In this document: positions 23,501-34,545 of the stretch, piece by piece | How positions within the stretch are numbered: the stretch's first letter is position 1 | Layout of the letters: every line of letters begins with the position of its first letter | From: Lasiodiplodia sp. COLG20 | Lineage: Eukaryota; Ascomycota; Dothideomycetes; Botryosphaeriales; Botryosphaeriaceae | Reading direction: 5' to 3' | DNA: 64,000 nt | NCBI GenBank assembly: GCA_009801085.1 | Contig: VNWV01000001.1 | Location: 868,001-932,000 of the forward strand | Translations under genes and position numbers: made by a program | The notes under the pieces: generated by a model | Told to the model about the DNA's origin: nothing | Seen by the model: the letters and a program-made list of their open reading frames with translations, nothing else | Database searches by the model: none

Positions 23501-25620
23501 CGAAATAACGGTATACTTAGACTATTAAAACCTAGACGCCTTTATAACTATAAAGATCCTTAATTAAAGATAGATTAGATAGATAGAACAACTCGCCTTC
23601 TTTAACTTTAAAATTATCTACCGAAAAAAAACTAAAAACGAAAAAGCCGATACTCTTAGCCGGCGATACGACTACACTCTTAACCGACTAGAACTATTTC
23701 CGACGCTTCTAAAACAAAATAAAAAAGAAAACATTAAACTTAACCGACTCTAATTAAAACTTACGACAATTTACCTTCTAGCCCTAGTTACTTAAAGCTA
23801 AGTAAGAAACCTCTAATCCTAAAAAGAACCTCTTAAATCTTAAATACCTCTAAAAACTATAAACCCCTAGAAACTAGTTCCTAGAAATATAATACTTCTT
23901 AGACCTAGTCCCTTAAAAACACTAAACTTCTAGAAATCGACCCCTTTTAGAGAAATAAACCTAGAAATATAATCCTTCTAGAAAGAACCTCTAGAAATAA
24001 ATACTCTAGAAGTATAACTAGCCTAAGAAGAAAACCCTAGAAATAGAACCCTAGAAAATAATAACCCTTAGAAGACCCCCTCCGAAAACCTAGATATATA
24101 AGAAAATAAGAACCCTTAAGAAAATAACCCCTTACTTTTAATATAGAAAGAGCACATTTAGACAACCTACGAAAATAATACTATAGTATAGTAACTATTA
24201 AAATAAATTTACGATTATCTAGAAGAAGATTTCAACCTTATATTAAGCCTAGAAGAAATAATTCTTTTTAAAGAACTAGTCTACGTTCTCTAATAACTCC
24301 GACGATAACTTATTAAGAAAATCTACGCTACTCTAATATACGGCTATAGAGGTACTAATTCTATAATAAAAAGAATTAAAAGAGTATTCTATATACCGCA
24401 CCTTAGAAAACGAGTACGATAGTACCTCGCTAATTACGAAGACTACGCCCGAAATAAAGTAGTATAATACGCCCCCTACGAAAAACTATAGCTAATTATA
24501 CCTTCTAATTAACTCTAGAAATCTATCTTCTTAGACTTTATTACTAAACTACTAAAATCTAAAAAACTACTTATAGAAGTACGCTATAACGTAATCCTAG
24601 TTATTACTAATAGACTATCTAAATAGAAGTATTTTATTCTCTATAAGAAAGCTTTAGAAGTCTCTAAGCTAGTCTATATCTTTCTATAATATATCTTTAT
24701 AAACTATAAAATACTAGAAATAATTATCTCTAATTAAGACATCCGCTTCCGCGCTTAATTCTAGTAAACCTTAATAAATAAGTTAGAAATAAAGTATAAG
24801 CTATCTACCGTCTTTTACTTCTAAACAAATAGCTAAATAAAACGACTTAATTAGACCTTAGAGAAATACCTATAAAGCTACATAAATTACTAATAAAATA
24901 ACTAGGTAGAACTTCTACTTCTAGTATAATTCGCTTATAATAGTATACTAGCGGAAATAATCTAAGAGACACCGTTCTATATTAACTTTAAATTTAAACT
25001 TCGAGCCTACGAAGAATCTATTCTATAAGAAAATATCGTATAAAAAGAGATACTCTAGATAGAGTAGCTAAAAGAACTACACTAAAGCCTAGCCTAAAAT
25101 ATAGAATTTATTAACTACCGTATAGCTATATACTATAATTAAAGGCGCTAGAAGCCGCCGCCTCTAAAGAAAAGAGATAAAGTCTAGCTACTTACTAAAA
25201 ATCTTAAAACTAAACGACCAAGCCCTAAATTAGATTACAAAAAAATTAGTCCCTTTAAAATTAAATAAAAACTTTCTTTCGTTACTTATAAACTTAAATT
25301 ACCTAAAAATATACGTCGAAGCCTAGTCTTCTACGTAGTACTTTTTAAACTAGCACTATAAAACGCCTAAATACTAGAATACCTCGAAGAAGAAATTTAG
25401 TCCAAAGACGCATAAGAATAGGACGTCGAAAAAATTCTAGATAGTAAATAAAACCCTAACGGTTAGCTTAAATACCTCGTTAAGTAGAAGAATTATAATA
25501 ACTTAGAAAACATCTAGAAACCCTTATTAAATCTTAACTACCCGAAACTTCTCGAGGACTTCTACTAATAAAACCCGAATCGTTTAAGCCTAGAATATTC
25601 TTCTAAGACGTAAAACCTAA
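20530..25620 (+). pseudogene. Gag-Pol relic of the chromovirus
   Basis: Degenerate plus-strand coding region. A gag-like region is followed by a CX2CX4HX4C zinc knuckle at 21262-21303, with cysteine codons turned into TAY. A protease-like VLIDLA..NYI follows near 21650. The reverse transcriptase has its YLDD box at 22866-22877, and RNase H covers about 23290-23660. The integrase region around 24260-24960 includes a PQTDGQTER-like segment near 24800-24850. A chromodomain core is at 25467-25526 (LKYLVK..KNY). Many in-frame TAG/TAA stops sit where Trp or Gln is expected. Boundaries are approximate. Confidence 0.85.
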
Positions 25621-26337
25621 AGAAAAGATTAGAGATATCTAAAACCGATTAATAAAAGTATGACGAGAAACTATACTATTAGCGCCTACTACGTTACTAC
25701 TAGATCCGCCTAATATATACGGTATAGCCGTATCGTCTACTTCTAAATTAGCTAAACCCCGACCTAAGGTAGTAGTCTTCTCTACTTTAATCGTAGCTAG
25801 CTCTTAGTTAAATATCTCGTTACTCCGGGAATTTAGAAAAGACAATATTCGAAGAAGCTAAATTATTTTAGCTCGAGAAGATACGTTTCGACGAGTTAAA
25901 CGAAGAATTTCTACCTTATTCTATTTAATCTAACGTTAAACCTTCTCTAACTAACCCTAGATATAATTCTATTATTAATCTACCCGACGAACTATAGAAA
26001 GTTAATATAAGTATAGAAAGAGAAAAAAACGACTATATTTAGTCGGAGAAGTTATCGTCTTAAAAATATAACGACGACTACGCTTTATACACTCGTAATA
26101 ACGAGACCGATTAGAAAGAACGAAGTAACGATAATAAAGACGAAAAAAGTAAAATTAATAACGAATAAACGTCTCTATTCTATTCTAAAGAATACGAGAA
26201 GCTAAGGCGTATTAATAAGCGCTACTACCCGATATAATTAGTATAATAAAGAAGAATAATAGTAAAGAGAACCTATAGAGTCTTATAAGAACCTATACGA
26301 AAGCTTTTAAGCTAAAAATAGTCTAGAAAAAAGATAG

Positions 26338-26763
26338 TATTATGATACGCTTAACCGTAGTAGAAAAGTTAGAATCTTATATAACTTACCGCCTACGTAA
26401 CTAACTCTAAACCTAGTACGATCTATCTAGCCGACCTAGCCGTACCCGAACCTACCGATCCGAGCTACTAAACTTTTTTTCATTATTCTAATCACTCTAA
26501 TTACCTTAATTACTATAAATAACTAATACTAATCATACTAATCTCTTTATATATATAGACTATACTTATTATAGTAGATAAGACCTTTATAGTTAATTTT
26601 AATTATTATCTTACACCTCTCTTATTATCTTTTCTATCTAACTACGGCTACTATTCTCTAAGTATAGTATCTAGTAACATTCTAGATAGTAGTAGTAAAC
26701 TCTTTAATACTACGCAACCGTCTATACTCTTTATTTTATCTCTATTCTAGTTCTAGCGTAATA
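26338..26763 (+). repeat. 3' LTR (426 bp)
   Basis: Same length as the 5' LTR and collinear with it. Preceded by a purine-rich tract (about 26322-26335) that fits a polypurine tract. Confidence 0.92.
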
Positions 26764-26768
26764 ATAGC
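26764..26768 (+). repeat. Gypsy target-site duplication ATAGC, right
   Basis: Exact copy of 19767-19771. Confidence 0.9.
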
Positions 26769-29655
26769 GGTCGTTATATATCTACGTAGCTCTAGAGTCT
26801 TATCTATATATAGTAGAAGAGATTATTTATAGATTATCTACTACGAAAAATTTTTTCTTAGTTATATTTTATAAGAAACTACCTTATAACTTTTATTTAA
26901 TATTACTCTAGAGTTCTTCGAAGATATCTAGTATTCGTACTAGATAACGATATAAGCGCGCATTCGTAAAGCGTATATAAAAACCGTAAGCACCTTTCTA
27001 AAAGTAATAACTTTCTATCTAAGAAAAATAATACTAAGACGACCTTACTAGTAGTTATAAGCCCCTACTAGAGGATTTAAAGGACCCTCTAAGCGAGTCT
27101 AAAAGCGATTTTAACGACGAGAATAGTAATTTTAACGATTTTAGCGTAAGTATCGATTAAAATAAAGATATATAGCTAGAGACGGTTTAGAATAGTAAAA
27201 CAGTCTAGTATCTAGTTTTTCTTATTTTAGTAAGAATCGCTAATAAAATTAGAAAAGACGATACTCGTAGTACTTATTTTAATTAATTACGAGTCTCGTA
27301 TAAGATTCTATAGACTATATACGTAGAACTACGCCGTTACTTACTACTAAATATCTTATCGTCGTAAAGAAGAGTACTAAATATACTCTAAAAGCTTATT
27401 AGTATCTAGACGACCTTTAGCGACTACTATAAGAATAGCTATATAGTATTTATTAGTCTATATTTATACGATAACCGTTATAGATACTACTTAAGAAGTC
27501 GTTATTACTCTAAGTTCTATTATCTTCGCTAAACGTTTATATATATATCTCTTATATTACGTCTAATAGCGTAATATCGCTTCGCTAAGTAATTAGACCT
27601 TTTATAGAGTTATCTACGGCTTAAGTAAGACGTATAGAGAAGTAAGTTACTACGTAAACTACGCTAATAAAAGTATCTAATCTATACTATAGATATTATC
27701 TTATAGCTATTACTAGATAGTATATAAGTAGTTATTCTACGATATAACTACTATAGCACTCTAGTCGCTTTTATACTTTTTAACCTCTCTCTAGAGCTTC
27801 GCTTTAAGCGTAGTAATATTCTCGTCTATTATATTATATCTAAACCGAAGAAGTATAAAGATTTAAATAGCTTTTTATAGCTACTAATCTAGAAGCTATA
27901 CTAACTAGAGCGACTATAAAAAGTTATCGTATAGAATAGTAAAGTATAGGTCTCCTTCCGCTTACGAGTAATCGTTACACTTATTATGGGCGATAGTCCT
28001 ACTATAGTAGATATTATAAATATAAAGACCTTTAGTAATACTATTAGCCTATATAGATACTATAAAATACAGACTACTTATTATCGTAGTAATAACTACT
28101 AGTATCTATATAGTAGTAGTAGCTTATATTACCCTAAGAGAAGTAATCTAAGAGCTAATATTATTAATATAGTAATCGCCGGCCTAGAAATAATAAAGTT
28201 ATTAGGTAAGAATATTTTATAGAAATAAGAGTCGGGATTATCTACCGTTTTAGTAAAAAGAACGGCTAAACTACTACTAAATTATAGAATGTTCTTCTAT
28301 AGATATTCTAAAGTACTAATATCTTAGTAGATATCGAACGAGAAAGTTATCTTATATCGCTACGATTAATCGTCTTTTCTTATAGCTTTCTACTAGATAC
28401 TATATATTTATTACTTCTAAACCTTACGAAGCTTCTCTAGAGTCTTTAGAGTAATACTAGAAAGTCTATAAAAAAGTAAGAGAACGCCCGTAATAACTCT
28501 TAGATAGTTAATAACTACTATTTAACGGTTAAATAGTTATCTACGATCTTATTCTCGTATATTACCCTAAGAAGTAACTACCTACGATCGCTAAAAGACG
28601 TACTACTAAGAGACGTTAGTAAATACTATAAGTACTTTAAGATAAGCGAATAATAGATTTAGCTAACGATTTAGAGTTCTCTCTCGCTCGCTAAGCACCT
28701 CTAGAAACGACCTTATAACTATCTATTATTACTAACGAAGATCTTTATTCTCTACTAAAAGAAAATCCTTACCTCTAGCTAAATCGACGATTTACGCCGT
28801 TTATACGAAAAGTATATATATAAGTATAAGAGCTTATATTATAATAATATAGATCGACGCCTACCGGTATATACGCTTTAAATTTATAGTCTTATTTATC
28901 TAGCTAACGCTATTAAAGACCTTAAACCTTCTCGCTACTAGTAGTAGTTTCCGTTTAAGCGACTCTACGGTCTTACTAAATAACTCGCCGATAATAAGAC
29001 TAAATTAGACGTCTTAATAAGTAATAAGATACTTCTAGAGAAGTAGATAAACCTTCTAGATTTATTTAATAATAGTAAGAAGTAATAATATAAGTTAAAT
29101 TAAATATAGTCTAAAGTAACTAGTAAATTACTCTATATATTACTTATCTCTCGCGAGAGCCGACGACTAGCGAGGCTTTTATAGGCGACGATCGGGCTAG
29201 ATAAATACGAGAACGCTAAAATATAATAAATAGTAAAGACTCTTACTATATTTAAATACTACTAGGTCGCCGAAGATATTTCTATATATAGTAGTTTAGT
29301 CTTATAGCGCGAGGCCTACGATAACTATAATAATAGCTATATATACTATACGCTCTTACTAGATAAATATAAGTACGCTAGAGTTCTTTATTTTTTATAA
29401 ATCTCTAACTTTAGATACTACGCTACTATAAAAGAGCTTAGAGATATATAAAATAGTAAGAAGAGAGAGTTACTAATAGCTAGTAACTTAAATAGTAGTA
29501 GTAAACGAGGGTATTATCGTATATAAGATATTATAAGTCTTATAGATATTATAACGTATACGAACCCTAGAGGCGGTAAGGTATTTATAGTAGTTAGTCC
29601 TTTAAAGCGTCTTTTATAGTTATTACCAGATTAGAAAGCTAGTAATCGTTTAGAA

Positions 29656-29716
29656 GGGGGGTAGGCCGACGCGCGTAGCCGCGCGTAGGGCCGCGTGGAG
29701 GGTCGCGCGGAGGCCG
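29656..29716. repeat. GC-rich subterminal patch with tandem GCGCGTAG
   Basis: About 60 bp of very GC-rich sequence in an otherwise AT-rich element, with direct repeats GCGCGTAG at 29671-29678 and 29681-29688 and related GCGCGG units after them. The reverse complement of the octamer is present near the left end (18345-18352). It lies just upstream of the relic minus-strand gene, so it could have served as promoter or transposase-binding site. Confidence 0.4.
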
Positions 29717-29886
29717 TATATATTACGTATATCGCCGCTGTTTTTAATAAATATTACCATTTTTTTCTCTGCAATTTGCCATAATATTCAATGAGAATCC
29801 CGTGTATTTTAATTATATAACCGTTATTTATGCTGGAAAACGACACCGGGTATCCCGTTAATATTAATGTGAAATCCGGCGCGCGG

Positions 29887-29899
29887 GGGTACCCTAGTG
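29887..29899 (-). repeat. CACTA terminal inverted repeat, right
   Basis: GGGTACCCTAGTG, the exact reverse complement of the left terminus; ends in TAGTG as CACTA elements do, then CTG (29900-29902). Confidence 0.8.
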
Positions 29900-29902
29900 C
29901 TG
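29900..29902 (+). repeat. Target-site duplication (CTG), right copy
   Basis: Matches 18197-18199. Confidence 0.75.
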
Positions 29903-29963
29903 ATGACGAACCCCCACATACCCCGCCGGAAGCCTTCCGCCGCAAAATGTCGTGGCCAGCGCC

Positions 29964-30410
29964 TTAGCTGGCAATCTTCAGGTGCTTGGCCGCAAAGTCA
30001 ATGGCTGCCGTGTAGCCATAGGTGCCCAGTCCGCAGATGACGGCCTCGGCCTTGTCGCTCAGGTAGCTGTGGTGGCGGAAAGCCTCGCGCTTGTGGATGT
30101 TGGTGATGTGCACCTCGACGAACGGGATGCTGACGCCGAGTAGAGCATCGCGTAGCGCCACGCTGGTGTGTGTGAAGGCTCCCGGGTTGATGACAATCGC
30201 ATCCACCTTGCCGCGCGCCTCGTGGATGCGGTCTACGATGGCTCCCTCCCAGTTCGACTGGTAATCCTCGACTTCGATGCCCAGCGCCGACCCTTGCTGC
30301 TTGGCCTGCTCGACTACCATTGGGAGCGTCGTTGATCCATAGATGTGCGGCTCACGCGTGCCGAGGAGATTGAGGTTGACTCCGTTGATGAGAAGGATGC
30401 GTTTGGCCAT
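29964..30410 (-). CDS. qutE: Catabolic 3-dehydroquinase, type II (QutE)
   Basis: Converts 3-dehydroquinate to 3-dehydroshikimate, the second catabolic step of quinate use. Single exon, 148 residues, the normal size of type II enzymes. The start at 30410 ([17 protein letters not shown]) fits the family N-terminus; an in-frame upstream Met at 30512 would add an unsupported extension. Active-site residues seen: N13 and R19 with Y24 (lid loop, GTREPHIYG), N75 and H81 ([10 protein letters not shown]), H101 (EVHITN) and R112. The stop is 65 bp from the transposon end. It is divergent from qutG, sharing a 430-bp promoter. Confidence 0.96.
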   Translation of the reverse strand: MAKRILLINGVNLNLLGTREPHIYGSTTLPMVVEQAKQQGSALGIEVEDYQSNWEGAIVDRIHEARGKVDAIVINPGAFTHTSVALRDALLGVSIPFVEVHITNIHKREAFRHHSYLSDKAEAVICGLGTYGYTAAIDFAAKHLKIAS

Positions 30411-30840
30411 GGTGATGTGTGTAGTTGGATTGAACATCCATTGAGAGAATGGTAGTTGATGATTATAGCTTGGGAACCGCCGGCTAAACTCTCTTCCCCG
30501 CGGCAGATCCACATCCTCGGCTCAACAGACGCTCAATTGCAACACAAACATGTCAGGAAATCGTCTTTCCACGAGCCAGACGATGCAAGAGAAAATAATG
30601 GGGCGGGCATTGTGCCAAGGACAACAGTTGAGCGGCGGGGGCACTCGGACGAGAGGCGCATGCGGATAGCAAAAGGCCATGTAAATGTGGGGGATTGTCG
30701 GCGAAACCAGCCCGGCTTCTAGCGGCTCATGGAGCTCGCTGACTGATAACGCTGCCTTCTTCGTGTCATTCCCATCCCCAAGCCAGCATCTCGTCCCAAC
30801 TTTGCCATCCCACCACCTGACTCCCATAGCAACTGCAATC
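30411..30840. promoter_or_regulatory. Divergent promoter qutE/qutG
   Basis: 430 bp between the two start codons. Contains CGGATAGC at 30663-30670, an octamer also found in the qutB/qutD promoter. The classical QA-1F/QUTA palindrome GGRTAARYRYTTATCC was not seen. Function inferred from position. Confidence 0.5.
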
Positions 30841-32483
30841 ATGGCGGCCAACTTGAGCTCAAAGGAGCTGGACGACATCTACTCGTTCGCTATCCAGCTT
30901 GGCAAGGATGCCGGCAAAATGTTACTGGAAGCTGCCATGCTACGCTGCAAGGGCGGAATCGCCGAGAACACTGCCCACGTGGAGAAGATGAACGCCGTTG
31001 ATCTGGTAACCCAAACCGATGAAGGTAAGGCCAGCGTAGCGAGTCGGGCATAGCACGTGGAGCTTTGCCCCTCTTCGGCACAAGGTTATTGCCCTGCTTG
31101 TCATTGGTCCATCTGCGGCTCTGTGCTTTCTTGATGGCCAGAGCAACTACACCAGAACCACGTGCTGCTTCAATCTAATTCTTATCTCGAGCGTATGCTA
31201 AGCAGTCCTTGCAGATGTCGAGGCCTTTGTCAAGAACAGCATCACCAAAAAGTTCCCATCGCACAAGTCAGGAGCCAAGCCTTCCATTTATGCCCATCCG
31301 CTGACACTTTGCTCAGATTCATTGGAGAGGAGACTTATTCCAAAGGCACCTCGAAAGATTACCTCGTCAACGAAGAACCAACATGGATCGTCGACCCGCT
31401 TGACGGTACGTCCTTGCTCAGCTCGCTCATCGAGCTATCACTTACCCTTGGTGCTGCACAGGAACGGTGAACTACATTCATCTGTTCCCCATGTTCTGCG
31501 TCTCAATCGCTTTTGTTCACAACCACGTCCCGACAATCGGTGTCATCTACGCTCCCTTTCTCAACCAGCTTTTCACCGCCTGTCGCGGCCGCGGAGCGTG
31601 GCTCAACGAGACGCAGCAACTGCCCCTGATCCGGAACCCCATTCCCCCAATGCCGGCCAAGGCTCCTTCAGGTTGCGTCTTTAGTTGTGAATGGGGCAAG
31701 GACCGCCGGGATTCACCCGAGGGAAACATGCACAGAAAGATAGAGAGCTTCGTGAACATGGCAGCCGAGGTAGGCGGAAGAGGCGGGAAGGGTGGTATGG
31801 TTCACGGCGTGCGCAGTCTGGGAAGGTAAGCGTTGATCTTCTGAAGTGAAAAATACGTAGGGGCGATGGAGTGAAGCGTGAGAGGTCGCTAACACGGAGA
31901 ATCCATAGTGCCACACTCGATCTGGCCTACACGGCCATGGGGTCTTTCGACATCTGGTGGGAAGGCGGATGTTGGGAATGGGATGTTGCTGCCGGCATTT
32001 GCATTCTGCAGGAAGCCGGTGGCCTCGTCACCACCGCCAACCCGCCCGAGAACCCGGCCACTGCGACTATTGAGGACGTCAGGCTCGGCTCAAGGCTATA
32101 CCTCGCCATCCGGTAAGTTCCCTCAGAGCATCCAAAGACTGTTTCCACGGTGGAGATGGGGAGCTTGGCAGCAACGGTGGTGTGTGCTGTGCACTATCCG
32201 AGTGTAAAGGTTTATCCGTTACGGATTGCCCTGTTTTGCCCTTGCTCCTCGTTGGGGATGACCTGGGCGGGCCACGCGCGTCCTTCCAGGCACCCAGCCA
32301 TCCCCCCGGCGGGAAAACGTCTATCAGAGGGCAGAACGGGACACATGTTGCTGACACACTGAATCACTTAGTCCTGCCGGGCCTTCCGAAAATGGCGAGA
32401 GTGGCAGAGAAAGCCAGGAGCGCACTGTCAGGGAGGTCTGGCGAAGGGTGAGGCACCTTGACTACACGAGGCCCGGTGCGTGA
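30841..32483 (+). CDS. qutG: QutG, inositol-monophosphatase-family protein of the quinate cluster
   Basis: Conserved member of qut/qa clusters (qa-x in Neurospora); belongs to the Mg-dependent phosphatase family, but its role in quinate use is not established. Six exons with matching phases: 30841-31024, 31215-31266, 31317-31405, 31462-31825, 31909-32112, 32372-32483, 334 residues. Family motifs: VTQTDEG, FIGEET, the metal motif DPLDGTVNYIH (spanning the third intron, 31406-31461), and [15 protein letters not shown] near the C-terminus. The last intron is long (259 nt). Without its removal the frame stops at 32114; the final exon encodes [20 protein letters not shown], which looks like the conserved family tail and so supports splicing. 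Confidence 0.9.
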
Positions 32484-32775
32484 GGAGCAGCACTTCCCGT
32501 CGTTCATAGAACAAATTAAGACATCTATTCAGACAAACGCCATCTATCCCGAGGAGAAAACATTGCCATGATTACGCCGTGTCTCCAGGCTGCCTCTTCG
32601 CCAGCGACTGAACGAGAGCGCCGCTCGCCCCTTTTTTCTGACGCACCTGGCCAGCACCTGCAGCCAATACCGCCGGGTCTAATGACGAAACTGGTTTCGG
32701 CCGATGGCTGCTCTGCCGCATGGTGCCCCTGCCAGCTGAGCGATCCACTAGTGCCACGTTCTCCACCTCAACAAT

Positions 32776-33900
32776 CTAGTGATTAGAGTGGCCATTTGCC
32801 AACTTGTTCGCCTCGGCTAGCTTGGCGGCGATAACCGCCTTGACCTTCTCCACTGGCAGCTCGGAGACTTCCTTGCCGGTCCAGTACTTATCCTGTGCAG
32901 AAATGGAAAGTCAGCCGTCTGTGGCGTCTGGGGGAAAAGTGCAAATCCGGGGAACTGTCGAAGCAGCGTTCGGAGATAGGAGTTTGTGTGGAAGCAACGT
33001 ACCTGCTCGAGACCCTGGTAAATCATGGCCTCGGTTCCAAGAATAACCTGCCAGCCTGCCTTCTCTGAAATCTCAGCAATCTCAGTCCAGGGCGACGGGT
33101 GGTAGCACATCTCGAGCACAGCGCCCTTGTGCTCCTTGTTCAGCATCGTCTCCAGCACCGCGCGCGCCTGAATCTCCTTGTCCGTCTTCGGGGGGAAGTT
33201 GGGCACGCAGGCGACGACGGCGCCGGGGCCTTCCAGGGCCTGGGCCTGTTCCACCGTCTTCACGTGGATGAGACCGTCGCCGAAACCGCGAGCCTTGCAC
33301 TCGTTGATGACTGCCTCGACCTCGGCGTCGTCGCGGTTCACAATGTAGATCGACTTGGCCTTCATCCACTTGCGCAGCGCGTACACGGCCGAGCGCGCCG
33401 CGCCGCCGCCGCCGACGATGAGACCGGGCCGGTTGTGGAAGCTGGCGTCGGCGTCCGAAATGTTCTGGTAAAAGGCGTCTCGGATGCCGACGACGTCGGT
33501 GTTGGTGCCGGTGAAAATGCGCCGGCCGGTTTCTGGGTCTGTGCGGATGAAAAGCGTGTTGCACGCGCCGACCTCGCGGCCCTCTTCGGTGATGTCGTCG
33601 AGATGTTTTAGGATGGCTACTTTGTGCGGCATCGTCACCGAGGCGCCTGGAGGGGGTTAGCACTGCACAAGCTTGAGGCCTGCTTGCTCGCGAGCTGCTC
33701 GACTGACCGTAGAACCTGGGGTCCTTTATCCGCTCGAGGAAGTCGAGCATGTCTGTGGAATCAAGGTACAGCTGCTCCCAGTTCAGGCCAATGCCATCAT
33801 ACACGGTCTGGTGCAGCAACGGGGACATGGAGTGCGCGATCGGGTGACCGAAGAGGTAGCCAATGCGGTCGCGGCTGGGAGACGGGTCGGTGACGGTCAT
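32776..33900 (-). CDS. qutB: Quinate dehydrogenase (QutB), shikimate dehydrogenase family
   Basis: NAD-dependent oxidation of quinate to 3-dehydroquinate, the first catabolic step; such enzymes also oxidise shikimate. Exons 33708-33900, 33003-33646, 32776-32892 (introns 61 and 110 nt), 317 residues. Substrate-binding SMSPLLH, the catalytic lysine K73 (SVTMPHK), [14 protein letters not shown] and the dinucleotide fold [13 protein letters not shown] are present. An upstream in-frame Met at 33945 is an alternative start, but [20 protein letters not shown] fits the family. Divergent from the permease qutD; convergent with qutG 292 bp away. Confidence 0.95.
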
Positions 33901-34545
33901 TGTGGCGTATAGAGCAGTGTAGGTTGCGCAGCTGGTGTTGATCAAAGCAGTGTATAGCTGGGAAAGATGGGGATAGAGCGGATTGAAATCTAGAGTAAGT
34001 GGAAGAGAAAAGAGCCGGAGCAGACAGTTTTACGCGAGGGCCATCTTCTCCACAGCTGCGACAGCTATCGTCTAAGGCAATTCGGCTTACGCTGTGATCT
34101 CCAATCCGAGACGAACGGCAGGTAAGTCGAGTGGCGTTGGCGCGTGGGGAATGCGTAAAGATTCATCCATCGGCAGTCACCCTTGCAGCCGACGCCGGCC
34201 GAGCGCCGCATGACAGGGGCCACTAATCGTGACGGCGCCGATTGGCACCCGCCTGGCGCAGGGAAGTTTTCTCTTCCCCACAACCCAATGCCCCGGATAG
34301 CCCGTTAGTCCCCAGATCCGGGGGCGTTGCCCTGTACCTCACCATGCATCTTGGCCTCGTCGCGCCCATTGCGCCCATCCACTGATAAATAGTCCTCTTC
34401 CACCGGCCCTGCCTCTTCCTGCATCATCTCCATCCTCCACCACCTCTCTGCGTCTTGATCCCTGCCTCTCGGCCCTTTGCCAGAGGAGCTTGAAGAGTTT
34501 TCTCCGGCTTCGGTCTCTTCACCTCGAAGTACCATCCACGCCATC
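33901..34545. promoter_or_regulatory. Divergent promoter qutB/qutD
   Basis: 645 bp between start codons. Contains CGGATAGC at 34294-34301, shared with the qutE/qutG promoter. Pyrimidine-rich leader before qutD. Function inferred from position. Confidence 0.5.

Larger units (their letters stand above)
19772..26763 (+). mobile_element. Ty3/Gypsy chromovirus LTR retrotransposon, full-length, RIP-inactivated
   Basis: 6,992 bp with two 426-bp LTRs and a perfect 5-bp target duplication (ATAGC). The plus strand holds gag, protease, reverse transcriptase, RNase H, integrase and a C-terminal chromodomain in the Ty3/Gypsy order. It lies inside the CACTA element's minus-strand gene, so it inserted later. 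Almost every Trp codon is now TAG and Gln codons are TAA/TAG, so it cannot encode a polyprotein. The two LTRs differ mainly by C/T and G/A changes, as expected if RIP acted on both copies. Confidence 0.93.
18750..29640 (-). pseudogene. Relic of a large (~1300 codon) protein, presumed CACTA transposase
   Basis: Read on the minus strand from about 29640 to 26769 and, after removing the Gypsy element and one ATAGC copy, from 19766 to about 18750. In the segments I translated one frame stays open except for TAG/TAA codons explicable as RIP-mutated Trp or Gln. The frame runs straight through the Gypsy insertion point (codons CGC TAT ACT). The product ends in a Lys/Arg-rich tail (for example KRSRKAIYKIYDS). 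The other five frames lack this pattern. I recognise no DDE or zinc-finger motif, partly because RIP has altered many codons. Exact ends are approximate. Confidence 0.5.
18200..29899 (-). mobile_element. CACTA (EnSpm-like) DNA transposon, RIP-mutated and carrying a nested Gypsy element
   Basis: The ends read CACTAGGGTACCC (18200-18212) and its exact reverse complement (29887-29899), flanked by CTG duplications. Length is 11,700 bp, or about 4.7 kb without the nested retrotransposon. Between about 18480 and 29735 the sequence is extremely AT-rich, with CA and TG dinucleotides almost absent while CG and TA remain: the RIP signature. The terminal 270 and 160 bp are not RIP-like. The minus strand carries a long degenerate coding region interrupted by the Gypsy insertion. 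The assignment to CACTA rests on the termini and duplication length; no transposase domain was recognised. Confidence 0.75.

Noticed and set aside
18500..29700. CRISPR-like or satellite repeats in the AT-rich block
   Set aside because: Repetition there is explained by two LTRs and by the reduced alphabet after RIP; no regularly spaced direct repeats were found.
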